DNA of 64,000 nucleotides from Streptomyces sp. FIT100 (GTDB taxonomy: Bacteria; Actinomycetota; Actinomycetes; Streptomycetales; Streptomycetaceae): assembly GCF_024584805.1 (NCBI RefSeq), contig NZ_CP075715.1, positions 5,262,526 through 5,326,525 on the forward strand, given 5' to 3'. The notes under the pieces were generated by a model. The model had not been told where the DNA came from. It did not search any database and saw nothing but the letters and a program-made list of their open reading frames with translations. Shown here in pieces: positions 16,288 through 24,661 of the stretch (positions within the stretch are counted from its first letter, which is position 1; every line of letters begins with the position of its first letter). Both the position numbers and the translations under genes were made by a program.

Positions 16288-16539
16288 TCAGCGGTAGTCG
16301 TCCTCGTCGAGCGCGACGACCCGCGCCTGCTCCGCGGCGTCCGCCTCGTTCGCGGCGCCCGTGTCGATGCCCGTCGGGCGTTCATCCTTCTCCTGCTGCA
16401 GCTCTCTGTGCTGCTCGGCGGCGTCGGCCTGGGGAACTTCCTCGTCGAGGTCGTTCAGTTCGTCGAGTTCGTCGACAGCGGTTGCCTGGCCCTGATCGTC
16501 CTCTGCGAAGGTTTCCGGGTCCGTCGGATCGACAGCCAT
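16288..16539 (-). CDS. small acidic conserved protein
   Basis: 83 residues, ATG at 16539 with AAGGGA about 6 nt upstream. Extremely acidic, starting MAVDPTDPETFAEDDQGQ, with DELDELNDLDEE in the middle and ending ARVVALDEDDYR. No hydrophobic segment, so it is probably disordered. It faces the alpha/beta hydrolase gene divergently. No family function known to me. Confidence 0.7.
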   Translation of the reverse strand: MAVDPTDPETFAEDDQGQATAVDELDELNDLDEEVPQADAAEQHRELQQEKDERPTGIDTGAANEADAAEQARVVALDEDDYR

Positions 16540-16728
16540 CGGGATCCCTTTCCTGTTGCTCTGCGTCCGTGCAGCAGGGGCCGGGGCGAGTGCCCTTGTC
16601 CTAAGAGCGTAGGAGTTCCGCCTCCCGGACGCTATGCGTGAGCCGTCCCGTAAGCCATGCGGTGTGCTGTGCGGTGTGTGACGGCGAACACAGGTTTCAC
16701 CGCGTGATCGTCTCGTAACATTGCCCCC

Positions 16729-17691
16729 ATGTCTTCGACCGAGCTGCCGGAAACCCGCACCGCCGCCCCGGCTCCGCGGGCCCGTGCCGTACGGGTCGCG
16801 GCGGGCGAGGAACTGCGCTCCGTCACGCTGCCGGGGTTGACGCTGACCGTGCGCGCCCGGCTCCCTGCCACCACCGGACTGCCTCCCGCGCTGTTCGTCC
16901 ACGGCCTCGGCGGTTCCTCGCAGAACTGGACCGCGGTGATGCGGCTCCTCGAGGACCGGATCGACGGGGAAGCCGTCGACCTGCCCGGCTTCGGGGACTC
17001 CCCGCCGCCCGACGACGGCAACTACTCGATCACGGGACACGCCCGGGCCGTCATCAGGATGCTCGACGCCGGCGGCCGCGCCCCCGTCCATCTCGTCGGG
17101 AACTCGCTCGGCGGCGCCGTCTGCACGCGCGTGGCGGCGGTCCGCCCCGATCTGGTGCGCACGCTCACCCTGATCTCGCCCGCCCTGCCCGAGCTGCGCG
17201 TCCAGCGCTCCGTCCTGCCGACGGCGCTGCTGGGGGTGCCGGGGGTCGCCCGGCTGTTCAGCCGTATGACGAAGGACTGGACGGCGGAGATGCGGGTCCG
17301 TGGCGTGGTGGCGCTCTGCTACGGAGACCCCGGCATGGTCTCCGAGGAGGGATTCCGCGACGCCGTCGAGGAGATGGAGCGCCGGCTGGAGCTCCCGTAC
17401 TTCTGGGACGCGATGGCCCGCACCTCCCGTGGGATCGTCGACGCCTACACGCTGGGCGGGCAGCACGGGCTGTGGCGGCAGGCGGAGCGCGTCCTCGCGC
17501 CGACCCTGCTGGTGTACGGCTGCCGGGACCAGCTCGTCTCGTACCGGATGGCGCGCAGAGCCGCACAGGCGTTCCGGGACTCAAGACTTCTGACCCTGCC
17601 GGACGCGGGGCACGTCGCCATGATGGAGTATCCCGAGACGGTCGCCCAGGCCGTACGGGAACTACTCGACGACGACAGCGGTAGGAGCTGA
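16729..17691 (+). CDS. alpha/beta hydrolase (LipV-like)
   Basis: 320 residues from the ATG at 16729. TAACAT (16716-16721) ends 7 nt before the start, so the transcript is likely leaderless. Oxyanion motif FVHGLGGSSQNW, nucleophile elbow GNSLGG (VHLVGNSLGGAVCTRVA), acid residue in VYGCRDQLVSYRM and catalytic His in LPDAGHVAMMEYP. The usual GxSxG elbow is kept. No signal peptide. Immediately downstream (8 bp) is the DUF3152 gene in the same direction, so the two probably form an operon. Confidence 0.9.
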   Translation: MSSTELPETRTAAPAPRARAVRVAAGEELRSVTLPGLTLTVRARLPATTGLPPALFVHGLGGSSQNWTAVMRLLEDRIDGEAVDLPGFGDSPPPDDGNYSITGHARAVIRMLDAGGRAPVHLVGNSLGGAVCTRVAAVRPDLVRTLTLISPALPELRVQRSVLPTALLGVPGVARLFSRMTKDWTAEMRVRGVVALCYGDPGMVSEEGFRDAVEEMERRLELPYFWDAMARTSRGIVDAYTLGGQHGLWRQAERVLAPTLLVYGCRDQLVSYRMARRAAQAFRDSRLLTLPDAGHVAMMEYPETVAQAVRELLDDDSGRS

Positions 17692-17699
17692 TCCGGGGC

Positions 17700-19076
17700 G
17701 TGGGACGACACAGCCGCAAAGGCCCCGCACCCAAGGCCGCCGACCACAGCAACGCCACTACGACCACGACCGTGAACGCGCCCGCGGGCGGCGGCCGGCG
17801 CAGGCGGCCCGCCGACGCCGAGCAGCACACGGGCGCGGAGGGCTACGGGACACCGCCGCACGGCACACCGGCCTACGGCGCGCCCCCGTACGGGACTCCG
17901 GCGTACGGCACCCCCGCCCATGGCGTTCCGCAGGTGCGCGGCGGCCACCCCGAGCAGCACGAGCCGGGCGGAGGCTGGGGCAGGCCGGGGTACGGCGCCC
18001 CCCGCGGCCAGACCACGGCCACGACGGGCCAGATCCCGGTCGTGCCCTCGTCCGGGTCGGCGCGGCCGGGTCCGCCGGCCGGCGCCGGGGCCCGGATCCC
18101 GGGCCCGCGGCGCGAGTTCGTGGAGGCGTTCGACGCCCCCGAGGGACAGCGGGCGCAGGGCGCACAGCAGCCGCGGATGCAGACGCGGACGCAGACGACG
18201 GGCACGGATGCCGGGCCGTCCGAGCTGTCTGAGCCGTCCGACGACCCCGCCGCACCGGCCAAACCGCCCAGGGGCCGCACGTTCACCGGGATCGCCGCCG
18301 CCGCCGTCACCACCGTGCTCGCCGTCGTCGTCGCGGGACAGGTCACCGGTGCGGGCCCCGACACCATCGCCACCCAGACCGCCGACGGGACCGAGCGCGG
18401 CGCAGAGGACGACACCTCGCGCTCCGAGCTGCGGCCCGCCCCGCCGCAGGCGCCGGCCGCCCCGGCTGCGCCGCCCACGTACGCGCAGCTGATGAGCCGG
18501 CAGTTCCCGCTCGACCCGGAGCTGCGCGGCTCCGGGAAGTTCGAGGCCGTGCCGGGCTTCGACAAGGCCCCGGGCAAGGGGCGGAAGATCCGCTACCGGG
18601 TCGATGTCGAGAAGGATCTCGGCCTGGACGGCAAGCTGTTTGCGGAGGCCGTCCAGAAGACCCTGAACGACGACCGGAGCTGGGCCCACGCCGGCGCCAT
18701 GACCTTCGAGCGGATCTCGTCCGGCGAGCCGGAGTTCGTCATCACGCTGGCGAGCCCGGGGACCACGGCGACCTGGTGCGCCAAGTCCGGCCTCGACACC
18801 ACCGTCGACAACGTCTCCTGCGACTCGGCCTCCACCGACCGCGTGATGATCAACGCGTTCCGCTGGGCGCAGGGCTCGGAGACGTACGGCGCCAAGGCGA
18901 TGCTCACCTACCGTCAGATGCTCATCAACCACGAGATCGGGCATCGTCTCGGCCACAGCCATGTGACGTGCAGGACGCCCGGCGCCCTCGCTCCGGTGAT
19001 GCAGCAGCAGACGAAGTCGCTCGACATCGACGGAATCAAGTGCCGCCCCAACCCCTGGGTGTTTCCCGGCAGTTGA
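17700..19076 (+). CDS. DUF3152 membrane-anchored zincin-like protein
   Basis: 458 residues from the GTG at 17700. Residues 1-190 are disordered, rich in Gly/Pro/Tyr with a repeated GTPxYGxPP-type pattern. A single membrane segment lies near residues 198-220 (TGIAAAAVTTVLAVVVAGQVTG), followed by an extracellular domain. That domain carries HEIGHRLGHSHVTC at about residue 411, an extended HExxHxxGH zinc motif with a following Cys. DUF3152 proteins are conserved in actinobacteria (Rv3207c position) and are predicted, not proven, to be metallopeptidases. The stop lies just before the degraded ABC ATPase. Confidence 0.9.
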   Translation: MGRHSRKGPAPKAADHSNATTTTTVNAPAGGGRRRRPADAEQHTGAEGYGTPPHGTPAYGAPPYGTPAYGTPAHGVPQVRGGHPEQHEPGGGWGRPGYGAPRGQTTATTGQIPVVPSSGSARPGPPAGAGARIPGPRREFVEAFDAPEGQRAQGAQQPRMQTRTQTTGTDAGPSELSEPSDDPAAPAKPPRGRTFTGIAAAAVTTVLAVVVAGQVTGAGPDTIATQTADGTERGAEDDTSRSELRPAPPQAPAAPAAPPTYAQLMSRQFPLDPELRGSGKFEAVPGFDKAPGKGRKIRYRVDVEKDLGLDGKLFAEAVQKTLNDDRSWAHAGAMTFERISSGEPEFVITLASPGTTATWCAKSGLDTTVDNVSCDSASTDRVMINAFRWAQGSETYGAKAMLTYRQMLINHEIGHRLGHSHVTCRTPGALAPVMQQQTKSLDIDGIKCRPNPWVFPGS

Positions 19077-19080
19077 GCCG

Positions 19081-19611
19081 CGTTTTCCCTCTCGTCCCGG
19101 AATCCGGGACGGCCGTCGCGCGGCGGGTCGGCGCGACGAGGCCGGGATCCGGGCGCGCGTACGGGACCTGCTGGAACGGGTCGGTCTCGACCCGGACCGG
19201 TACGACCGCTATCCGCACGAGTTCAGCGGAGGGCAGCGCCGGCGCGTCGGCATCGCCCGCGCGCTCGCCGCCGAGCCACGGCTCATCGTCTGCGACGAGC
19301 CCGTCTCCGCGCTCGACGTGACGACGCAGGCCCAGGTCGTGAACCTGCTCGCGGAGCTCCAGCGGGAGCTCGGCCTCGCGCTCGTCTTCATCGCGCACGA
19401 CCTCGCGGTCGTGCGCCGGGTCAGCGACCGCGTCGCGGTCATGCGGCACGGCCGGATCGTCGAACAGGGCACGGTCGCCGAGGTGTACGGAACGCCCCGC
19501 CACCCGTACACGGCGGAACTGCTCGCGGCCGTGCCCGTGTTGGACCCCGGCCTCGCGGCGGCGCGCAGGAGCACCCGCAGCGGCACCGGCAGGGAACTGG
19601 CCCCTGCTTGA
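19081..19611 (+). pseudogene. C-terminal remnant of an oligopeptide ABC transporter ATPase (DppF/OppF type)
   Basis: From about 19135 one reading frame encodes RVRDLLERVGLDPDRYDRY, then HEFSGGQRRRVGIARAL (ABC signature), LIVCDEPVSALDV (Walker B and D-loop), FIAHDLAVVRRVSDRVAV (H-loop) and the DppF-type tail PRHPYTAELLAAVPVLDP. The N-terminal half with Walker A and Q-loop is missing. The frame continues backwards without a stop or a plausible start into the DUF3152 gene. About 155 residues remain of a normal ~330. No permease genes are near. The remaining part has no stop codons, so loss was probably by deletion rather than decay. Confidence 0.85.
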
Positions 19612-19794
19612 CGGAACGTAACGGAAACAGTTCGTAGCGCGACCGAACGCTACGGCGCCGGGAAAGTTACGTGCATTCACCCCTTCCGGTGGCGCGACGG
19701 ACAACCGTCCATCGCGCCACCGGCATATCCGCATAACGTCGTCCCGCCGCTCGGCCGCCGGACCAGAGGCGGCCGGCCACTAGGGAGATCGGGG

Positions 19795-21453
19795 GTGACA
19801 CTCGTGCGGATCGGACTGCTCACGGATGGTGGTTATCCGTATGCGACGGGTGAGTCCAGACTCTGGTGCGACCGGCTCGTGCGCGGGCTCGCGCACCACG
19901 AATTCGACGTCTACGGGCTCAGCCGCAGCGCCCAGCAGGAGGACCACGGCTGGATCGCGCTGCCGCCCCAGGTGCGGCGCGTGCGCACGGCGCCCCTCTG
20001 GGCGCCGGAGGACGACGGCCGGGGCCACGGGCGGCGCGAACGGAAGCGGTTCGCCGCCCACTTCGGGGAGCTGGCCGCGGCGGTCTGCGGCAGCGGGGAC
20101 GAGAGCGGGTTCGCCACCGGGCTGTACGGGCTGGCCGAGCTGGCCCGGGAGCACGGCGGGCTGTACGCCGCGCTCCGTTCCGAACTCGCCGTGCGCACCC
20201 TGGAGTCCGCCTGCCGCGCGCCCGGCGCACGCCGGGTCGTGGGCACCGCCACCGTGCCCGACTACCTCGCCTTCACGGACCAGTTGGAGCGGGCGCTGCG
20301 CCCGCTGTCGCTGGACTGGTACGGGAGCGACTCGCTGGGCGCCGTCGACCTGTGCCACGCCGCGTCGGGCGGGCCGGCCGCGCTGCCGGGGCTGCTGGCC
20401 AAACGCTTCTTCGGTGTGCCTCTGCTGCTCACGGAGTACGGGGTGCAACTGCGGGCGCACTACCTCGCGGCCGGCGAGGGCGATGTCGCCAGTGCGCCGG
20501 TGCGCGCCCTGCTCGCCGCGTTCCACGGACTGCTGGCCGCCGAGGTGTACCGGCAGGCGTCCGTCATCACCCCCGGCAACACCCACGCCCGGCGCTGGCA
20601 GGAGAAGTGCGGTGCCGACCCGGCCAGGCTGCGGACGGTCTACCCCGGTATGGAGTCGGACCGCTTCACGGCGGTGGGGGAGGGCGAGGTCGACGGGGAT
20701 CCGCACACGCTCGTCTGGGTCGGGCGGATCGAACCCGCCAAGGACCTGATCGCGCTGCTGCACGCCTTCGCCGAAGTGCGCCGGGAGGAGCCGGACGCCC
20801 GGCTGCGGATCCTCGGCGCGCCCGTGCAGGGCCCGGATTCGACCACGTACCTCGCCCACTGCCGCGCACTCGCCGCGCAGCTCTTCCCCGACGAGGCGGA
20901 CGGCGCGCACGCGATCGGCGACAACCCCGTCTCCTTCGAGGAGATCGGCGGCCCCGAGGCACCGGAACTCGCCGACGCGTACGCCGCGGGCGCGGTCGTC
21001 GTCCTGTCCAGCGTCGTCGAGGGCTTCCCCATCAGCCTCGTCGAGGCGATGTTCTGCGGACGCGCGACCGTCTCCACCGACGTCGGCGCGGTCGTCGAAG
21101 TCATCGGCGGCACGGGGCTCGTGGTGCCCCCGCGCAACCCGCGGGCGCTCGCCGACGCCTGCCTCGCGCTGCTGCGCGACCCCGAGCGCCGTGAACGGCT
21201 CGGTGCGGCGGCGCGTGCGCGGGCGCTCGAACTCTTCACCGTCGAGCAGAATCTCGCGGCATTTCGCGGCATTTACCTGGAGCTCCTCTCCCACTCCCAC
21301 CGCCTCGCGGTCCGCGACGACGCCGAGCTCCTCCCCTTCGCCACCCCGGCGGAGGCCCACGTCCCGGGCCACTGGACCGGCCACCGCACCGGCCCCACCT
21401 GGGCATCCACCCCGCTGGCCGGCACGGCCGCCCCAGGAGCCCCCGATGCCTGA
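19795..21453 (+). CDS. GT4 glycosyltransferase with DUF3492 (PelF-like)
   Basis: 552 residues from the GTG at 19795 with GGGAGA upstream. The N-terminal ~270 residues match the DUF3492 domain of PelF-type enzymes (RIGLLTDGGYPYATGESRLW; LLAKRFFGVPLLLTEYGVQLR). The C-terminal half is a GT4/GT-B domain: LVWVGRIEPAKDLIALLHAF and the nucleotide-sugar motif VVLSSVVEGFPISLVEAMFCGRATVSTDVGAV, here with the EX7E glutamates EGFPISLVE. PelF uses UDP-GalNAc/GlcNAc in Pel polysaccharide synthesis. It is the first gene of a tightly packed set; the next gene starts inside its last codons. Confidence 0.9.
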   Translation: MTLVRIGLLTDGGYPYATGESRLWCDRLVRGLAHHEFDVYGLSRSAQQEDHGWIALPPQVRRVRTAPLWAPEDDGRGHGRRERKRFAAHFGELAAAVCGSGDESGFATGLYGLAELAREHGGLYAALRSELAVRTLESACRAPGARRVVGTATVPDYLAFTDQLERALRPLSLDWYGSDSLGAVDLCHAASGGPAALPGLLAKRFFGVPLLLTEYGVQLRAHYLAAGEGDVASAPVRALLAAFHGLLAAEVYRQASVITPGNTHARRWQEKCGADPARLRTVYPGMESDRFTAVGEGEVDGDPHTLVWVGRIEPAKDLIALLHAFAEVRREEPDARLRILGAPVQGPDSTTYLAHCRALAAQLFPDEADGAHAIGDNPVSFEEIGGPEAPELADAYAAGAVVVLSSVVEGFPISLVEAMFCGRATVSTDVGAVVEVIGGTGLVVPPRNPRALADACLALLRDPERRERLGAAARARALELFTVEQNLAAFRGIYLELLSHSHRLAVRDDAELLPFATPAEAHVPGHWTGHRTGPTWASTPLAGTAAPGAPDA

Positions 21454-22729
21454 AACAACCCCTGCCGAACGCCCGCCCACGCTGCCATCCACGCTGGCGC
21501 CCACGCACCCGCGCGCGACCGCACCCGCCGAAGAGCGGCCCCCGAAGGCCGAGGAATCGGCTGCGGGTGATTCCGTCATCGCGGCGGGTGGTGACAAGCG
21601 GGCGCGCTCCGGGAACCGGCGCAGCGGGGGGCGGGCGGCGGACAGGAAGAAGCCGTCCGGTCCGCGGCGCGGGCCCGCCGACCCCGTGAAGGCGCTCATG
21701 CACCGGCACCGGGAGCTGTGCGAACGGGCCGTCGACCCGCTGGAGATCGCCGCCGGGCTTGAGGCGCACGGCGTGACCGACCGGACCGCGGCGCGGTTCC
21801 GGCACCGGGACGTGTTCTCGCTCGCCGAGGAGCTGTACGCGCGAGTTCCCCGCGGGGAGGCGGCCCCAGCGCCCGCCGCTGAGGAACGCCCCGGCGCGCG
21901 CCCCGGCGCACAGCTCCTACGCGCGCTGCTCCCGGGCGCCGTCGCCGCCGTCGCCGCCGTGGCCTGGCACTTCACCAGCGGCGGGGTGCGCACCGGCGTC
22001 GGCGCGGCCGCGGCAGCAGCGCTGGCGGGGGCGCTCGCGTACAGCCTCAGACGCGGGCCGCTCCGCGCCGCGGGGCGCACGGTCGGCTCCGCACGTCTGT
22101 CGGTGTGCTGGCTGCTCGCATACGCCGTGGTCGGCGGCGGGCTGCTGGAACAGCTCACCCGCGGCGGCCCGGAGGACCCCCCGGCGCAGACATGGGAAGT
22201 CCCCTGGCCCTCGGCGCCCGGCTCGCTCCTCGTCCTCGCCCTCGCCGTCGCCCCCGCGCTCTGGAGCGCCCAGCTCTTCTCCGTACAGGCCCGCCGCAGG
22301 CTCCGCGGCAGCCGCGGGCTGGAGGAGTTCGCGGCCGGCGCGCGCCCCCTCCTGCTGGCGGCCGTCGCGCTGTACGCCGCCGCCCTCACCGCCGTCACCG
22401 CACTGGTCGGCATCGTCGTGAGCGTGGACCCCGCCCCCGTCATCGCCGTCGGGCTGCTGCTCTTCCTCGCCCGGCTGCTCACCGCCCACGGGTTCCCCGG
22501 TCCCGCCGCCGCCGGCCTCGCCGCCGCCGCGGCCGTCGAGGCACTCGCCCTGGCCGGCCTCCTCGGTGGCCGCCTGCCCGGCTGCGCCTTCCTGGCCCGC
22601 CCCGTCGAGACCGCCACCGCGGCCTGGGGCGCCGGCGCCGTACCGGCCATCGCCTGCGGCGCGGCCGCCCTGGGGCTGCTGGTCCACGCGACCGCCGCCC
22701 TCTCCCGGGCCTCGGCCCACACCTCATGA
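21446..22729 (+). CDS. polytopic membrane protein of the PelF-like operon
   Basis: 427 residues from the ATG at 21446, overlapping the glycosyltransferase stop by 8 bp and preceded by AGGAG. Residues 1-150 are hydrophilic, with a short domain (VKALMHRHRELCERAVDPLEIA; GVTDRTAARFRHRDVFSLAEELY) that recurs in Streptomyces membrane proteins. From about residue 152 there are some 9-10 hydrophobic segments, consistent with a transporter or flippase-like protein. Its position after a PelF-like enzyme is where PelG, the Pel flippase subunit, would be, but I cannot confirm homology by eye. Confidence 0.8.
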   Translation: MPETTPAERPPTLPSTLAPTHPRATAPAEERPPKAEESAAGDSVIAAGGDKRARSGNRRSGGRAADRKKPSGPRRGPADPVKALMHRHRELCERAVDPLEIAAGLEAHGVTDRTAARFRHRDVFSLAEELYARVPRGEAAPAPAAEERPGARPGAQLLRALLPGAVAAVAAVAWHFTSGGVRTGVGAAAAAALAGALAYSLRRGPLRAAGRTVGSARLSVCWLLAYAVVGGGLLEQLTRGGPEDPPAQTWEVPWPSAPGSLLVLALAVAPALWSAQLFSVQARRRLRGSRGLEEFAAGARPLLLAAVALYAAALTAVTALVGIVVSVDPAPVIAVGLLLFLARLLTAHGFPGPAAAGLAAAAAVEALALAGLLGGRLPGCAFLARPVETATAAWGAGAVPAIACGAAALGLLVHATAALSRASAHTS

Positions 22730-22830
22730 CTCCCCCCACGCCCCACCGCCCCCCACGCACTCCCGCGGAGCCGACGCCGCGGGCCCGCCCTTACGACACA
22801 TCGAGCAACACCCCTGAGGAGACGCACGAC

Positions 22831-22884
22831 ATGAAGCCGCACCACCCAGCACCGGCCCGTCGGCCCCGAGGAGCCGCGCTATGA
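22831..22884 (+). CDS. 17-codon ORF coupled to the epimerase gene
   Basis: ATG at 22831 is preceded by GAGGAG at ideal distance (about 9 nt). The 17 codons encode MKPHHPAPARRPRGAAL, and the TGA overlaps the epimerase ATG as ATGA. The ~100 bp before it carry no other gene. It may be a leader peptide whose translation feeds ribosomes into the epimerase gene, or a small peptide in its own right. A non-functional chance frame cannot be excluded. Confidence 0.4.
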   Translation: MKPHHPAPARRPRGAAL

Positions 22885-23852
22885 GGGTGCTACTGCTCGG
22901 AGCCAACGGTTTCCTCGGCCGCTTCGTCGCCGACCGTCTGCTGGCCGACCCGGCCGTGCACCTCACCGCCCTGGGGCGCGGTGACGACGCGGACGTACGC
23001 TTCGACCTCGCAGGCGGCAGCCCGGGTGCCCTGACCCGGTTCCTGGACGCCGTCCACCCCGGGGTCGTCATCAACTGCGCCGGCGCGACCCGCGGGGGTG
23101 CCCGCGACCTCACCCGGCACAACACGGTGGCCGTCGCCACCGTCTGCGAGGCCCTGCGCCGCAGTGGCTGCGACGCCCGTCTCGTCCAGCTCGGCTGCGC
23201 CTCCGAGTACGGGCCCTCGCAGCCCGGCTCGTCCACGGCCGAGGACGCGGTGCCCCGCCCCGGCGGGCCGTACGGCGTCTCCAAACTCGCCGCGACCGAG
23301 CTGGTGCTCGGCTCCGGACTGGACGCCGTCGTGCTGCGGGTCTTCTCGCCCGTCGGCCCCGGCACCCCCGCCGGATCGCCGCTCGGCCGGCTCGCCGAGG
23401 CGATGCGCCGCGCCATGCAGGCCGGCGACGGCGAGCTGAAGCTGAGCGGCCTCGGCGTCCAGCGCGACTTCGTCGACGTACGGGATGTGGCGCGGGCCGT
23501 CCACGCCGCATCCCTCTCCGCCGCCCAGGGCGTCGTCAACATCGGCACCGGCCGGGCCGTACGGCTGCGTGACGCCGCCGCCGTGCTCGCCAGGGTCGCC
23601 GGATACGCGGGCGCGCTCCACGAACTGGACGGGCCCCCCGGCCGCCTCGGCCACGGGCCCATCGGGGCCCCCCGCGGCCCCGAGTCCCTCACCGAACACC
23701 TCGGGGCTGCCCCTTACCCCTACCCGGACGGCTGCGGCAGCTGGCAGCAGGCGGATGTGCGCACCGCCCGCGACCGGCTCGGCTGGCGGCCCCGGATCAA
23801 CCTGGAGGAGTCCCTCGCGGACATCTGGATGGAGGCGGCGTGTCGCATCTGA
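22881..23852 (+). CDS. NAD-dependent sugar epimerase/dehydratase
   Basis: 323 residues from the ATG at 22881. Rossmann motif GANGFLG near residue 8, GATRGGARD in place of the usual G-A-x-x loop, then catalytic YGVSK (YxxxK) near residue 134 preceded by the LGCASEYGP serine region. RDFVDVRDVARAV and NIGTGRAVRLRD are typical of extended SDR nucleotide-sugar epimerases. In this operon it could make or interconvert the UDP-HexNAc donor for the PelF-like enzyme, as PelX does in some Pel loci; that is inference. The next gene starts 13 bp before its stop. Confidence 0.88.
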   Translation: MRVLLLGANGFLGRFVADRLLADPAVHLTALGRGDDADVRFDLAGGSPGALTRFLDAVHPGVVINCAGATRGGARDLTRHNTVAVATVCEALRRSGCDARLVQLGCASEYGPSQPGSSTAEDAVPRPGGPYGVSKLAATELVLGSGLDAVVLRVFSPVGPGTPAGSPLGRLAEAMRRAMQAGDGELKLSGLGVQRDFVDVRDVARAVHAASLSAAQGVVNIGTGRAVRLRDAAAVLARVAGYAGALHELDGPPGRLGHGPIGAPRGPESLTEHLGAAPYPYPDGCGSWQQADVRTARDRLGWRPRINLEESLADIWMEAACRI

Positions 23853-24598
23853 CCACCACAAGAACCACTCTCTCCGCCACCGGTGCCGAGAAGCTCGGCT
23901 TCGGTGTCCCCGGCTACGCCCACCCGCTGCTCGCCCCCGCCGAGTGGGCAGAGCTGACCCGCCCGGGCACCCCGCTGCACTGGGCCGTGCTCAACGTCGC
24001 GGACGGCGGCCCCGGCGCCCGGCCCGACCCGCACTGCCTGGAGGCCGCGGGCAGGCTCGCCAACGCCGGGATCCGGGTGCTGGGCCATCTCGACCTCGAC
24101 CACGGTGCCCGTCCCTTCGGCGAGATCGTCTCGGACGCCCACCACTACCTCGACTGGTACCGGGTCGGTGGCTTCCTCCTCGACCACTGCCCGGTCGAGC
24201 GCGCGGACCTGGCCGGGGTGCGGCGGGTGACCGCCACGCTGGAGGCCATCCTCGACGACGGCCATGTGGTCCTGGGCCACGGTGCCCACCCGTATCCGGG
24301 CTATGCGGAAGTGGCCGACCAACTGGTTACTTTCTCCGGCGCCTGGGCCGACTACCGCTGGTCGCAGGTGGCCGAGTGGACGGCGGACTATCCGCCCGAG
24401 CACTTCGCCCATTTCGTGCACGGTGTGCCGCGGACGCATCTGGACGAGGCCATGCGGATCGCCCGCTGGCAGGGCGCCGGCACGATCTTCTTCACCGACC
24501 GGGTCGCCAGGGGGGCGGGGCAAAACGGAGCATTTGACTCCTTGCCCGGCTACTGGGACGAAATCGTCTCGCGGATTGGACCGGGTGTCTCGGAATGA
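23840..24598 (+). CDS. spherulin-4-like (GH114/135/166-related) protein
   Basis: 252 residues from the GTG at 23840 with GAGG just upstream, overlapping the epimerase by 13 bp. It follows the spherulation-specific family 4 pattern of a TIM barrel: FGVPGYAHPLLAPAEW, HWAVLNVADGGPG, IRVLGHLDLDHGARP, VGGFLLDHCPVE and GAGTIFFTDR. Related domains include Aspergillus Sph3 and the hydrolase domain of PelA, which cleave GalNAc-rich polysaccharides. The usual acidic pair in the FxDE-type strand here reads LLDH, so one acid may be replaced. No signal peptide is visible, so its site of action is unclear. Confidence 0.85.
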   Translation: MSHLTTTRTTLSATGAEKLGFGVPGYAHPLLAPAEWAELTRPGTPLHWAVLNVADGGPGARPDPHCLEAAGRLANAGIRVLGHLDLDHGARPFGEIVSDAHHYLDWYRVGGFLLDHCPVERADLAGVRRVTATLEAILDDGHVVLGHGAHPYPGYAEVADQLVTFSGAWADYRWSQVAEWTADYPPEHFAHFVHGVPRTHLDEAMRIARWQGAGTIFFTDRVARGAGQNGAFDSLPGYWDEIVSRIGPGVSE

Positions 24599-24661
24599 GG
24601 AGGCGCGTGGCAGTGTTGACGCCAGAACAACCGTACTGACGTAACGACCAACGGAGTCCCC

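Noticed and set aside
19780..22845. 1021-codon open frame on the minus strand opposite the PelF-like and membrane-protein genes
   Set aside because: No domain or ribosome site, and the composition is that of a mirrored frame.
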